A stretch of DNA of 64,000 nucleotides from Peribacillus asahii (GTDB lineage: Bacteria > Bacillota > Bacilli > Bacillales > DSM-1321), in the NCBI RefSeq assembly GCF_004006295.1, contig NZ_CP026095.1, positions 1,040,001 to 1,104,000 on the forward strand. The letters are read 5' to 3'. Below the pieces are notes generated by a model. That model was not told the origin of the DNA. It saw nothing but the letters and a program-made list of their open reading frames with translations, and ran no database searches. The stretch's first letter is position 1. Every line of letters begins with the position of its first letter. Both the position numbers and the translations under genes were made by a program. This document shows, in pieces, positions 35,937 to 44,901 of the stretch.

Positions 35937-36433
35937 TTAAACAACTCCTTATATGGTGATTTCGTTCAATTAGTTCATTATATGTTCGGGTTATATTATA
36001 TAGGTAATAAAAGAACATATTTTATAAAAACAAAAGGATTTCCCATTTTTTTGAAGAATATGTATAGTACAAGATAAGCAGCTGTTTACCTTGAAAGTTT
36101 AGGTAGATGTATTTTTTAAAAACTTATTATATTCATTCCAACATAATTGCAATTACATAAGAGTTAATTGAGAATATGAATGCATTTTTTCAATTAGTAG
36201 AAGTCTGTCGTAGTGTATTTAAAGAACATGAAATTGTACTATAGTACAGAAAAACCAACGTAATAAAAGGATTTTTGCAATTTTTAAAAAGGGTGTTCAT
36301 TTTTAAGTAATTAGTGTATAATTTAAAATAAGAATTATTTAATTAAAGTTATTTCAAATTAGAATGGTAAATATGAAAATATATTAGTCCCATCATAGAT
36401 CGCCGATTCTATACCTAGGGAGTGTGAGTGAAT
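35937..36433. other. about 490-base region upstream of spx
   Basis: No gene is seen. The DNA is A/T-rich and should hold promoters for the small membrane gene (reverse) and spx (forward). In B. subtilis spx has several promoters and is repressed by PerR and YodB; AATAAGAATTATTT near 36327 is a possible PerR-like element, which is only a guess. Confidence 0.4.
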
Positions 36434-36829
36434 ATGGTAACATTATATACATCACCAAGTTGTACTTCATGTAGAAAAGCAAAAGCATGGTTAGAAGAAC
36501 ATGAAATTTCATATAAAGAGCGGAACATTTTCTCGGAACCGCTTACAATTGAAGAGATTAAGGAAATTCTGCGTATGACAGAAGATGGTACGGATGAGGT
36601 CATCTCAACTAGATCGAAAACATTCCAAAAGCTGAATGTGAATCTAGAAACATTACCTCTTCAAGAGTTGTATAAATTAATTAAAGAAAATCCTGGATTA
36701 TTAAGAAGACCTATTATTCTTGATGAAAAACGACTTCAAGTTGGGTACAATGAAGATGAGATTCGTCGTTTCTTACCGCGTAAAGTTCGTACGTTCCATC
36801 TTCGAGAAGCACAACGATTAGTTAATTAA
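36434..36829 (+). CDS. spx: Spx global redox regulator
   Basis: The 131-aa ArsC-family protein binds the RNA polymerase alpha subunit and redirects transcription in disulfide stress. The redox switch CTSC is at residues 10-13, the RNA-polymerase contact region NIFSEPL near 33-39 and [26 protein letters not shown] near 91-116. The sequence is close to B. subtilis Spx throughout. ATG 36434 gives the standard N-terminus ([10 protein letters not shown]); GTG 36428 is nearer to the GGGAGTG site. Spx is degraded by ClpXP with the adaptor SpxH, encoded at 47604 in this window. Confidence 0.97.
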   Translation: MVTLYTSPSCTSCRKAKAWLEEHEISYKERNIFSEPLTIEEIKEILRMTEDGTDEVISTRSKTFQKLNVNLETLPLQELYKLIKENPGLLRRPIILDEKRLQVGYNEDEIRRFLPRKVRTFHLREAQRLVN

Positions 36830-36843
36830 TAATGTATTTGATT

Positions 36844-36876
36844 GCTCTGCTGGAGATTGTCTGCAGAGCTTTTTCT
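36844..36876 (+). terminator. spx terminator
   Basis: GCTCTGC (36844-36850) pairs with GCAGAGC (36863-36869), followed by TTTTTCTTT. Confidence 0.82.
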
Positions 36877-37225
36877 TTACTTAGTTTTGAGAATCTTTAT
36901 TTTTTTAAGAGTACAATGTATGGGTAAGGGAAATTTTGAGTATATAATAGATAATGAATTTAAATATTTGGCTAAAATATTTGTCGTCGAACATGTCATA
37001 AAGTTGCAGAATGAGGAATTTTTCTATAAAATAAATGGCATATTAGGCAAACAATTGTTTTTTAATTAATGAAGTTTTTTATTTCCCTTCTTGTAGTTTT
37101 TATCATAAAATAGAGTAACACTTATATTCCTATCAAGTCCTCATTAACTAAAGCTGGTTTTAGAGTAATTTTTGCTTGGGGGTTTTTTATCCCTTCAAAA
37201 TGTGAAAGGAAGGGAGAGGAGATTT
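36877..37225. other. 350-base region between spx and mecA
   Basis: A/T-rich DNA with one frame (ATG 36920 to 37069, MGKGNFEYIIDNEF...) that lacks a ribosome binding site and that I do not call. It must contain the mecA promoter. Confidence 0.4.
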
Positions 37226-37894
37226 ATGGAAATTGAACGTATTAATGATGATACAGTGAAATTTTATATTTCCTATATAGATATTGAGGAACGAGGTTTC
37301 GATCGCGAAGAAATTTGGTATAGTCGTGAACGAAGTGAAGAACTTTTTTGGGAAATGATGGATGAAGTTCATCAAGAAGAGGAATTTGTTATTGAAGGTC
37401 CATTATGGATTCAAGTTCAAGCTCTTGAAAAAGGTCTAGAAATTCTTGTGACGCGAGCACAATTAGGGAAAGATGGACAAAAGCTGGATTTAGCTTTTTC
37501 AGATGAAAAACTGAAAAACTTCCAGATGGATGATAAAGTCGAAAGTCTCCTTGAAGAGCATTTCCAAGGAAAAGAAGACTATAGCGGCGTGGCCTTTGAA
37601 GACGGTATGATTGAATTTATTACGGAGTTCCCTGACTTCGAGGATGTAATTTCTCTCAGTAAGCGTTCCGGCTTAGATCAATGGACGACTAAACTGTATG
37701 CGTATGAGGGGAAATATTTTCTATATATTGAATTTGCTGAAGATAGTATTGAAGAAGAAGATATCGATAATGTATTGAGTGTGCTGTTGGAGTACAGTCA
37801 TGAATCTCCGGTAACGGTTCATGTTCTTGAAGAGTATGGCAAACTGGTGATTGACGGCAATGTGTTTGAAACAGTCTCCAATTATTTTTCATAA
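37226..37894 (+). CDS. mecA: MecA adaptor protein
   Basis: The 222-aa adaptor brings ComK and other proteins to ClpCP for degradation and so controls competence. The N-terminal substrate-binding domain (MEIERINDDTVKF..., EEIWYSRERSEELFWEMMDEV) and the C-terminal ClpC-binding domain (about 120-222, ending EYGKLVIDGNVFETV) are both present and close to B. subtilis MecA. ATG 37226 is preceded by GAGAGGAG; the upstream in-frame ATG 37172 lacks one. Confidence 0.96.
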   Translation: MEIERINDDTVKFYISYIDIEERGFDREEIWYSRERSEELFWEMMDEVHQEEEFVIEGPLWIQVQALEKGLEILVTRAQLGKDGQKLDLAFSDEKLKNFQMDDKVESLLEEHFQGKEDYSGVAFEDGMIEFITEFPDFEDVISLSKRSGLDQWTTKLYAYEGKYFLYIEFAEDSIEEEDIDNVLSVLLEYSHESPVTVHVLEEYGKLVIDGNVFETVSNYFS

Positions 37895-37900
37895 AATTAT

Positions 37901-37928
37901 GCCGATTTCAAATAGAAATCGGTTTTTT
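37901..37928 (+). terminator. mecA terminator
   Basis: GCCGATTTC and GAAATCGG pair, followed by TTTTTT. Confidence 0.88.
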
Positions 37929-37938
37929 GGTACATAGA

Positions 37939-37963
37939 AAAAAGCACCCAATTGGGTGCTTTT
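37939..37963 (-). terminator. terminator of the Fe-alcohol dehydrogenase gene
   Basis: AAAAGCACCCAATTGGGTGCTTTT is a perfect palindrome (37940-37963) just after the reverse-strand stop codon. Confidence 0.82.
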
Positions 37964-37964
37964 C

Positions 37965-39095
37965 TTATTTTAACCCGCTGTACAAAGCTTTCAGCGATTC
38001 TTTCGTGATCATAACAGGGTTATTCATCATATTAGGTGCGAAGCTATTGGCAACAAGATGGTCTAAATCGTCCTCTGTTTTGACACCGACTTCTTCTAGT
38101 GTTGTTCGTAATCCCATTTCCTTTTTCATTTCGTCAATGCGGTCGGCTAATTCTTCCGCATCTTTAAATCCTAGACGCTGACTAAAAGCGTGTAGACGTT
38201 CTGCTTCAGGTCCGGATTGGCTATTTAATTTCCAAAACGAAGGAAGCGTAAAGGCGCAAGCTTCGCCGTGTGGAATATCGAAATCTTGTGTTAATGGATA
38301 AGAACAAGCATGAGCTGCTGCTGTTTGAGTGAGATTAAACGCCATACCAGCTGTAACAGATGCTTCACTCATTTTTGCTCTTGCTTCCAAATTATCCGGT
38401 TCGTGATACGCTGTTAGTAAGTGCTCGAACACGAGAGAGGCCGCTCTTTCTGCTGCTAAATCTGTAAGCGGCTGATGTTTCTTGCCGTAGTATGCTTCAA
38501 GCGAATGAGCTAGGACATCAAGGCCGCTTGCTGCTGTAACGGCTGGTGGGCAAGTGACTGTCAACTCAGGGTCTACGAGTGCGTACATGGGATAGAAGTA
38601 ATCACTGCCGATTGGTGCTTTTATATCATTTTCAGTATCCGTTAACACCGAAACAGTAGTGATTTCGCTAGCTGTTCCTGATGTTGTTGGAATGGCGATC
38701 ATCGGAATACCTGGCTTGCTAATGGGACGTTTCCTAGAGAAGAAATCAGCTGTTGGGTACGGTGTTTTAGCAACAAAACAAGCTACCTTCGCGCAATCTA
38801 TAATGCTGCCGCCTCCAAGCGCAATAGCAAATTCACATTGATGTTCACGAATCATATCTGCGCAGGCATCCGTATTGTGAACGGTTGGATTTGGTTGAAT
38901 ATCAGAAAAGAGGGTAGTAATTCTTCCTTCTGATTGATCGATAATCTTTTGCGCGATTCCATTTCGAACCATGGAAGGGGCGCTGATTAATATGCCGTTT
39001 TTTAGGTTAGAGTCTTTTAAGATATCAGGTAATGTGTTTAGTTTGCCTACTCCGAAATCGATCGGGACAGGTTGTACATAGAAAAAGTTCTCCAT
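37965..39095 (-). CDS. iron-containing alcohol dehydrogenase
   Basis: The 376-aa type III dehydrogenase has the NAD-binding GGGSIIDCAK (about 94-103), TTSGTASEITTVSV (about 137-150) and the metal-binding Asp/His set (GLDVLAHSLEAYYGKKHQP near 188-206 and DIPHGEAC near 264-271). Substrate could be an alcohol, butanol or a phosphonate aldehyde; it cannot be told. AAGGGGGAG precedes ATG 39095. The gene stands alone and replaces nothing known in the B. subtilis order. Confidence 0.9.
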   Translation of the reverse strand: MENFFYVQPVPIDFGVGKLNTLPDILKDSNLKNGILISAPSMVRNGIAQKIIDQSEGRITTLFSDIQPNPTVHNTDACADMIREHQCEFAIALGGGSIIDCAKVACFVAKTPYPTADFFSRKRPISKPGIPMIAIPTTSGTASEITTVSVLTDTENDIKAPIGSDYFYPMYALVDPELTVTCPPAVTAASGLDVLAHSLEAYYGKKHQPLTDLAAERAASLVFEHLLTAYHEPDNLEARAKMSEASVTAGMAFNLTQTAAAHACSYPLTQDFDIPHGEACAFTLPSFWKLNSQSGPEAERLHAFSQRLGFKDAEELADRIDEMKKEMGLRTTLEEVGVKTEDDLDHLVANSFAPNMMNNPVMITKESLKALYSGLK

Positions 39096-39281
39096 TGTTG
39101 TTTCTCCCCCTTTGGTTTATGCGATTATGTTAATATAATGGTTTAGAACTAAAAATTAACATTTATTATAACACGGTTTATTTTGTAAGTAATGTTTGAT
39201 CTGTGAAAAGATATTGCTGTTTTCGAGTGCTCTTTATTAACTTGGGGATAAATCCTTTCTACTGTTTTTTAGACTAATGAA

Positions 39282-39488
39282 ATGAATAGTAAGATAATTA
39301 TACGTTACATTATATCACAATTAAAGGAAGAAAATGTTAAAATAAGTTGCGGTGAAGAAAAATTACGTAAGACCATTGAAACGTTTAATACATGTGGAAT
39401 TACTAAAACGGCGGTGTTACAGGGATTTTTATTGTTAAATGAAGAGTCATCGCTAGAAATTATTTTTGTGAATGCTGTAAAGGGTTGA
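39282..39488 (+). CDS. small uncharacterised protein, doubtful
   Basis: A 68-codon frame (MNSKIIIRYIISQLKEENVK..., ending IIFVNAVKG) has reasonable amino-acid composition but no clear ribosome binding site. It lies at the edge of a stretch of broken genes, so it may itself be a remnant. I recognise no family. Confidence 0.35.
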   Translation: MNSKIIIRYIISQLKEENVKISCGEEKLRKTIETFNTCGITKTAVLQGFLLLNEESSLEIIFVNAVKG

Positions 39489-39733
39489 ATGTTTATGTGA
39501 AGTTTTGTAACATTTTTAGTGTTTACACCGTATTACGAGGAAAGAAAGATGCACCGCCTATTGTAATGGGATTGTCCATGTCAGGCATCTAACTAAATGA
39601 AAAAGGGGAAGAAACCAAGAATTTGGATGGTGCTTTAGTAGAACTTGAAAAGAGTGAGAACTCATCTGAAAAGAAAAAGGAGATGCTAAACATTATAACC
39701 CCTAATGCAGGAAAATATCTTCCTGCTCTTTGA
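39489..39733 (+). pseudogene. decayed coding sequence with an internal stop
   Basis: One frame reads NIFSVYTVLRGKKDAPPIVM, then GLSMSGI and a TAA at about 39590, then continues LNEKGEETKNLDGALVELEK and ends NAGKYLPAL at a TGA near 39733. The composition on both sides of the stop is protein-like, and the frame is shared, so it looks like a gene with a nonsense mutation and a lost 5' end. I do not recognise the family. Confidence 0.45.
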
Positions 39734-39748
39734 GTTTATGATTTTAAC

Positions 39749-39900
39749 TTATTGTGCTGCATAGCCGTCGTCCACTGTTAACGTATTACCTGTCATAAAG
39801 AATGAACCGTCTGAAACCATGGATGGTACAATCCTTACCATTTCTTCTGATGTTCCAAGACACTGCATTGTAAGCTGCTGAACCAGGTCCGTACATAACA
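39749..39900 (-). pseudogene. remnant of a short-chain dehydrogenase gene
   Basis: On the reverse strand MYGPGSAAYNA (the active-site Tyr region of SDRs) is followed, in another frame, by LGTSEEMVRIV and the end FFMTGNTLTVDDGYAAQ with a TAA stop at 39749-39751. About 80 residues that normally separate these parts are missing, and the upstream part is gone. The signature of the SDR C-terminus (F-x-T-G-x-x-x-x-V-D-x-G) makes the family clear. Confidence 0.7.
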
Positions 39901-39932
39901 ACAGCATAGATAAACTAAGGAGATGCTATATT

Positions 39933-40034
39933 TTGGACTTTATCATGTCATTTGATATGCTTAGTGAAACTTCTAGTAAAGAACAGATAGAGAGAAATAT
40001 AAAGCTAATCGTTGTTGGAGGATTTCATAAGTAG
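39933..40034 (+). CDS. 33-aa open frame before the SMI1/KNR4 gene, doubtful
   Basis: AAGGAG (39917-39922) is followed at 10 bases by TTG 39933, giving MDFIMSFDMLSETSSKEQIE and RNIKLIVVGGFHK. It ends 32 bases before the next gene's start. It could be a small co-transcribed protein or chance; no family is recognised. Confidence 0.3.
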   Translation: MDFIMSFDMLSETSSKEQIERNIKLIVVGGFHK

Positions 40035-40066
40035 TTTTGAAAAAACACAATAAAGGAGCGAATAGT

Positions 40067-41134
40067 ATGATAACTGAGTATAACGGCTGGGAAGTTGTTT
40101 TTATGGGTGACTTACTGAAGGCTTATAATGGAGATACAGATGTGATTATCGATGGATTTAATATATTTAAAAGCGGCAGGAGAGGGACATTTGAAGGTTC
40201 TATTAAACTAATTGAACCTAATTATGGTGCTGAAAAGTGGTTTCAAAATTATAAAATTGAAACTGAAAAATTTGTCGTGTATTATGCGGAAGCAGAAGTG
40301 TATAATACGATTTATTGCATATGGGCCAAAAAGGAACCTAAGTCTATTGAAACAGTCATACCAACATTCAAGGAACCTGGTAATGAACAGACAGTAGAGG
40401 AATCTGACATTACACAAACACTAAAACACATTAAGCCAACATCCGCTGCAGTATCCGAGAAGATGGGGATATTTAGAAGAGTAGAAGGGTTAGAGACGTT
40501 TATAGAGAAATATAATGTACTAAGCTTTAAGGAAATATGGGATGAGTATGCTTCTTTTATGGAGAGTAAATATAAGGATAATCTAGTTTCATTAAAACCA
40601 GGCAATTCTAGAGAAAGAATCGAAAATGCGGTCAAGCAGTTACAGTTGAAAATTCCGGATGATTTTCTTGAATTATACACGATTTGTGATGGAAACGATA
40701 CAGACGAATGGATTGATAAAATAGAGGAAACCGGTGTTGCTTATGCACATATTTTTGGCAATCCACTGATGAGTATTGAAGAGATTGAGCAGGAGGTTAA
40801 AGGGAATTTAAATTGGGAAAAACCAGATGAGAGTATCAAGTCTATCCCAGCAGGCAAAGTAAAAACAAATCCTATGCTACATAAAAAAATTCCTATTTAT
40901 CACGATGGTGGAGGTAATTTTTTTGCTATTGACTTAGATCCTGATTTGCATGGAACATATGGACAAATCATTTGGGTAGACCACGAATACGAAGAGAGGG
41001 AAGTGTTTGCTTCAAGTCTCAAAGAGTTTATCGTTATTATTTACTTTTTTGTAAAGGAACTAGGGGTAATCGACAATGGGGAAGGTTACGATGGTGAAAT
41101 GAGCTATACAGAGTATATCGATAGAACCGTTTAA
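40067..41134 (+). CDS. SMI1/KNR4 (SUKH) domain protein
   Basis: The 355-aa protein has an N-terminal beta-rich part of about 120 residues and a C-terminal SMI1/KNR4 domain (about 190-340): IENAVKQLQLKIPDDFLELYTICDGNDT, then PMLHKKIPIYHDGGGNFFAIDLDPD and a helix ending EFIVIIYFFVKEL. In bacteria SUKH proteins are often immunity proteins of polymorphic toxins. No toxin gene lies nearby; the region upstream holds only broken pieces. ATG 40067 is chosen for AAAGGAG; the frame opens at TTG 40037. Immunity function is inference. Confidence 0.8.
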   Translation: MITEYNGWEVVFMGDLLKAYNGDTDVIIDGFNIFKSGRRGTFEGSIKLIEPNYGAEKWFQNYKIETEKFVVYYAEAEVYNTIYCIWAKKEPKSIETVIPTFKEPGNEQTVEESDITQTLKHIKPTSAAVSEKMGIFRRVEGLETFIEKYNVLSFKEIWDEYASFMESKYKDNLVSLKPGNSRERIENAVKQLQLKIPDDFLELYTICDGNDTDEWIDKIEETGVAYAHIFGNPLMSIEEIEQEVKGNLNWEKPDESIKSIPAGKVKTNPMLHKKIPIYHDGGGNFFAIDLDPDLHGTYGQIIWVDHEYEEREVFASSLKEFIVIIYFFVKELGVIDNGEGYDGEMSYTEYIDRTV

Positions 41135-41389
41135 AAAATGATAGAGTGCAGGGTTGGGAGATTATATTTATCCCATCTAGGAGGCAAAACTCACATCGTA
41201 TTCAAGTACACATTCTTATGTCGATTTAATAAGTTGAACAGATATATGAACATAAAGAGAACCCATTATATATGTAACGGGTTCGATTTTCGAGTACAAA
41301 ACTAAATTAACACACTAATTAGCGGTCCAGTTCGTATCAGAATTGGACTGCTTCTTTTTATTGATAGAAAAAGGTTTTTAACCACATAG

Positions 41390-41465
41390 CATACGAATTA
41401 CCACTCGAATTCGCAATCCTTTTGACAGGTGGACAGAAGTTATTGTCAATATGGGAATTCGTATG
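41390..41465. repeat. 76-bp segment with 10-bp inverted ends
   Basis: CATACGAATT (41390-41399) and AATTCGTATG (41456-41465) are exact inverted repeats. The inside is not symmetrical. It may be a small non-autonomous element or a chance pair; no target duplication is evident. Confidence 0.4.
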
Positions 41466-41614
41466 TTAATTGTGATGTGAATTACGGTTCTAATTTTAAA
41501 AAGGTTTATTGGATAGTTATGTTAAAAAAGAAGGTGTATTCAACTAACGTCACAGGTTAGTTGAACAATGAAGTTAGTTATACGTTTGAAGCAAATGAGG
41601 ACAAAAGAGAAAAA

Positions 41615-41640
41615 CCGTTCAGTTGTCTGAACGGAAAAGT
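41615..41640 (-). terminator. terminator of the LysE-type gene
   Basis: CCGTTCAG, TTGT, CTGAACGG; on the reverse strand it is followed by TTTTTCTCTTTT. Confidence 0.85.
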
Positions 41641-41667
41641 TGAATTAGGAGTGCTAATAAACGAAAT

Positions 41668-42297
41668 TTAAATCCCTGTTTTAACACCAAAACCTACTAA
41701 AATTAAGCCAGTTGATTTTTGGAATACTTTCTGGAATTTGGAGTTATTCAACCATTTTTTTGCGTAATCAATTACATAAACAAGGATTAGAAACCACAAT
41801 ACAGCAAGTAAAGTAAGGATTGATGCTAACACAATCAATTGCTGATTTACATTTCCGTTCAAATCGATAAATTGAGGCATGACAGTTATATAAACCAAAA
41901 CAGTTTTTGGATTAAGAACATTACTAAGTAATGCTTGCATAAAGGACTCTGTATTATGCCGACCTGAAGAATTAGTAGGTGCATTCGCTTGTGCTTGAAT
42001 TTCCTCTAAAGAAAACACACTTTTAGCAAAAAAACTTTTTATACCCAAATAAATTAAGTAAGCAGCTCCCAAATATTTGATTGTACTAAAAAGAATTACA
42101 GACTTTGCAATGACAACAGATAATCCAAGAATAGCAATAAGTGTCCAAAAAGAAAGTCCTGTTGCCATTCCGAGAACCGTATAACGTCCAGCTTTTGGAC
42201 CATAGCGGAGTGTGTTTTTCACCAAGAGCATAGTATCTGCCCCTGGTATAACAACCATCATTGCAGCAATTGAAATGTATGTTAGTAAGCTATCCAT
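41668..42297 (-). CDS. LysE family exporter
   Basis: The 209-aa protein has about six membrane helices and the LysE/RhtB signature near the N-terminus (MMVVIPGADTMLLVKNTLRYG, about 13-33, in which P-G-A-D replaces the common P-G-P). LGAAYLIYLGIKSF and NPKTVLVYITVMPQF are also typical. It would export an amino acid or a related compound. It diverges from the second TrmB gene, with related operator half-sites between them. AGAAGGGAG precedes ATG 42297. Confidence 0.9.
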   Translation of the reverse strand: MDSLLTYISIAAMMVVIPGADTMLLVKNTLRYGPKAGRYTVLGMATGLSFWTLIAILGLSVVIAKSVILFSTIKYLGAAYLIYLGIKSFFAKSVFSLEEIQAQANAPTNSSGRHNTESFMQALLSNVLNPKTVLVYITVMPQFIDLNGNVNQQLIVLASILTLLAVLWFLILVYVIDYAKKWLNNSKFQKVFQKSTGLILVGFGVKTGI

Positions 42298-42321
42298 GTT
42301 GCTTCTCCCTTCTTCCTCTGA

Positions 42322-42419
42322 TAGTGACTACCGAAGTAACTACTTATGTGAGTATATCAGAATCATTTGGAAACAATCAACAAATTTTGATAAAATATCA
42401 GTTACTAAGGTAGCGACTA
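42322..42419. promoter_or_regulatory. two TrmB-type operators and the lysE promoter
   Basis: TAGTGACTA-CCG-AAGTAACTA (42322-42342) and CAGTTACTA-AGG-TAGCGACTA (42399-42419) share 9-bp half-sites of form TAGTNACTA. On the reverse strand TTGATT (42375-42380), 18 bases, TATACT (42351-42356) is a good promoter for lysE, so the first site lies just after its start point. The TauE/TrmB region at 19873-19898 has the same half-sites with a 6-base spacer. Confidence 0.6.
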
Positions 42420-42438
42420 ATATTATGTTGGAGGGTTT

Positions 42439-43266
42439 ATGAAAGAAGTCATTTTCGAAACATTAAAGAAGCTAAATTTTACCGAATATGAAGCGAAAGC
42501 ATATCTTACCTTATTGGAGGAATCTCCATTAACTGGATATGCAGTAGCGAAAAATTCTGGTGTACCACGTTCAAAAATATATGAAGTTTTAGATAGTCTC
42601 ACCGTACGAGGAGATATTTTGGTTAGTCCTGGAAACACGCCACAGTATACCCCTGTTCCTGCAAAGGAGCTAATTAAAAACCGCCGAAGGGAAGCGGAAG
42701 AGAATTTTGAACTGGCAGAAAAATCATTAGCGGAGTTCGAACGTTCTGCAAATGACCGTGAAAATATCTGGAATATCACGGGACGCAATGAAATACTCGA
42801 TAAGGTAAAAGAGTGTATATTATCTGCAAAAAAAAGAATTCTCTTAGAGGTCTGGAAAGAAGAATTCGAGGAATTGGAGTCTGAACTAAGACAGGCAGAA
42901 AAAAGAGGAGTCAACGTAACAATTATTGCTTATGGGGAAATCGAATCTGATTTTGCGAATGTTTACCTTCATTATATGGGTCATGAAATTACAGAAGAGT
43001 ATGGTGGAAGATGGATTGTTATTAGTGCAGATGATTCAGAAGTAGTAGCAGGTATTGTCTCACTGGGGAAAGATAGCCGTGCAGCATGGACAAGGCATGT
43101 AGGTTTAGTAATGCCAATTACAGAAGTTATGATTCATGATTTGTATCTCATGGAAGTTATGGAGAGACATAGAGACCTTTTAGAGGAAAGTTTTGGGGAA
43201 AACCTCGTGAATTTACGCCGTAAATTTTCCATTCACCCAGATTTTAAAAAACATTATGTAAAATAA
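42439..43266 (+). CDS. TrmB family transcriptional regulator (second copy)
   Basis: The 275-aa protein has the TrmB winged helix (LKKLNFTEYEAKAYLTLLEE, then AVAKNSGVPRSKIYEVLDSLTVRGDIL, about 7-60) and a C-terminal effector domain. It is similar along its length to the TrmB at 19020 (for example the FEKR/KKR segment and the TEYEAK start). It diverges from the LysE-type exporter. GGAGGG precedes ATG 42439. Effector unknown; an amino acid or sulfur compound is a guess from the exporters. Confidence 0.9.
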   Translation: MKEVIFETLKKLNFTEYEAKAYLTLLEESPLTGYAVAKNSGVPRSKIYEVLDSLTVRGDILVSPGNTPQYTPVPAKELIKNRRREAEENFELAEKSLAEFERSANDRENIWNITGRNEILDKVKECILSAKKRILLEVWKEEFEELESELRQAEKRGVNVTIIAYGEIESDFANVYLHYMGHEITEEYGGRWIVISADDSEVVAGIVSLGKDSRAAWTRHVGLVMPITEVMIHDLYLMEVMERHRDLLEESFGENLVNLRRKFSIHPDFKKHYVK

Positions 43267-43377
43267 ATTTGTATTATTGTTTGTTTTATACAAAATAAGA
43301 AGAATAGCATTTCTTCATAGCAAATAGACTGTTCTTCTTTAACGGATGCTTATCTTCAATAAAGATTGATATATATA

Positions 43378-43410
43378 ATGCTTAGAGCTATATGCTCCAA
43401 GCATTTTTCT
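43378..43410 (+). terminator. terminator in the trmB-coiA gap
   Basis: ATGCTTAGAGC and GCTCCAAGCAT pair, followed by TTTTTC. The rest of the 380-base gap (43267-43648) shows no gene that I can support. Confidence 0.75.
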
Positions 43411-43648
43411 TTGCTGATCTACTTTCCCAATTGCTTGCTAATTTTTATGCGAAAGGCACCGTTAATTCGAATTTTGTACTTCAAAACCGAACCCGAGAGG
43501 CATATAGCCATTTCCTTACTTGATAAATGGGTTTTTCGCAGCAATATTCAACAGCTTTTTGAACGTTATGTAGCAGAACATATCTTTAGGAAAATAGTGG
43601 ATAACATATGTTATAGTATATATATCATTCTATATAAGGAGTGAAGGT

Positions 43649-44860
43649 ATGCTAACTGCCAAAAGCCGTGATGGGACGTTGATCACTTTGCCGGAAATAC
43701 TTACAGCAAACATGCTCGCTTTGATTAAAGCGTCTGCTCCCTATTATTGTCCTTGCTGTGCAACGGAGCTTGTTATTAAAGCAGGAGCTATGAAAATTCC
43801 TCATTTTGCCCACAAAAGTAATACCTCTTGTCATGCCTCGTCAGAACCTGAGTCACCTTATCATTTACTTGCGAAACGACAACTTTTTTCTTGGTTGAAG
43901 GATCATGGTTATCAAGCAGAATTAGAAGCTTATTTACCAGTTATTAAGAAGAGGGCGGATATTCTAGTAAAGAGTGAAGAAAAAACATACGCCTTTGAAT
44001 TTCAGTGCTCGACTATTAGTGAAGCCGTATTTATCGAACGAACAGAATCCTATAAAAGCCTCGATATTACACCAATTTGGATTTTAGCTGAGAAAAATAT
44101 AAAAAGAGTGGATGCTCAAGAGTTTAGACTATCCGCTTTTCAATGGCTGTTTGTAACAGGGGTCAGTGCCTATCCTTTTTTATGGACGTATTGTCCAGAG
44201 CGCAATCAAGTATTTTCCCTTAAAGGCATTACGCCTTTTTCTCCTGCAACCGTGTTTGCCGAAAGGACCGCTGCTTCATTACAGCTTCTTTCACCTAAAC
44301 ACCTTATTCCTCGAATCCATGAACAGTTCCCATTTATTACACTATGGCGTTATAAACGGAAAAGCTGGTGCCTTCATCGTGTGAAAACAGCTAATCTACA
44401 TAACCCATTTTTTCTCGCTTTATATAGACATCGTTTAACCGCAGCGACATTGCCTATTGAAGTCGGAATTCCAGTCAAAGGCATGACGCTGATTAAGACG
44501 GCTGCGATTGAGTGGCAAGCCTGGCTCTATTTAGATGTTTTACATAAAAGAGAGCTAGGGCAATTCGTGCAATTACGAACGTTTCTGCAGTCTTTTCAAA
44601 AAAGAGTCGCTAAAGGTGTGATTACATTAAGGACGTTACCGCTAGTAAAGCGTGATGCGTTTCATCCTGTTTATGAATACATCTCCTTTTTAGTACAAGC
44701 AGGTTATTTAATAGAGACGACAGCAGGCTGTTATAAGCTAACGAAAGCAATCACCATTCCCAAAACGATGATGGAACAGGAAGAACTGGAAAAGATGTTC
44801 TACCATGAGTATAAATGGATGCTTGAGAAGAACAATATCATTTATAATGAAAAAGCTTGA
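43649..44860 (+). CDS. coiA: CoiA competence protein
   Basis: The 403-aa protein starts with a zinc-binding part (YYCPCCATELVIK, then HFAHK, about residues 31-56). The nuclease-like core follows (KKRADILVKSEEKTYAFEFQCS, about 107-128), a PD-(D/E)XK-type pattern typical of CoiA. CoiA is a competence-induced protein linked to DNA processing during transformation. It matches B. subtilis yjbF in position (mecA-coiA-pepF). AAGGAGTG precedes ATG 43649. Details of the reaction are not settled. Confidence 0.88.
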   Translation: MLTAKSRDGTLITLPEILTANMLALIKASAPYYCPCCATELVIKAGAMKIPHFAHKSNTSCHASSEPESPYHLLAKRQLFSWLKDHGYQAELEAYLPVIKKRADILVKSEEKTYAFEFQCSTISEAVFIERTESYKSLDITPIWILAEKNIKRVDAQEFRLSAFQWLFVTGVSAYPFLWTYCPERNQVFSLKGITPFSPATVFAERTAASLQLLSPKHLIPRIHEQFPFITLWRYKRKSWCLHRVKTANLHNPFFLALYRHRLTAATLPIEVGIPVKGMTLIKTAAIEWQAWLYLDVLHKRELGQFVQLRTFLQSFQKRVAKGVITLRTLPLVKRDAFHPVYEYISFLVQAGYLIETTAGCYKLTKAITIPKTMMEQEELEKMFYHEYKWMLEKNNIIYNEKA

Positions 44861-44901
44861 TCTACTTCGTGTCATAGGGGAATAAGAGCAGGAGTTTCCT
44901 A

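Larger units (their letters stand above)
41135..41667. other. 530-base region without a gene, with several inverted repeats
   Basis: It holds a probable terminator for the SMI1 gene region (GCGGTCCAGTT 41322-41332 with AATTGGACTGC 41341-41351, then TTCTTTTTATT), GAACCC/GGGTTC near 41260-41284, a 76-bp segment with CATACGAATT/AATTCGTATG ends (41390-41465), a palindrome TTCAACTAAC/GTTAGTTGAA (41539-41565), and the lysE terminator. Confidence 0.6.

Noticed and set aside
36842..37069. open frame between spx and mecA
   Set aside because: It begins within the spx terminator, and its later ATG (36920) has no ribosome binding site.
43366..43644. 92-codon frame before coiA
   Set aside because: It contains a terminator hairpin, has no convincing ribosome binding site and gives a low-complexity product.
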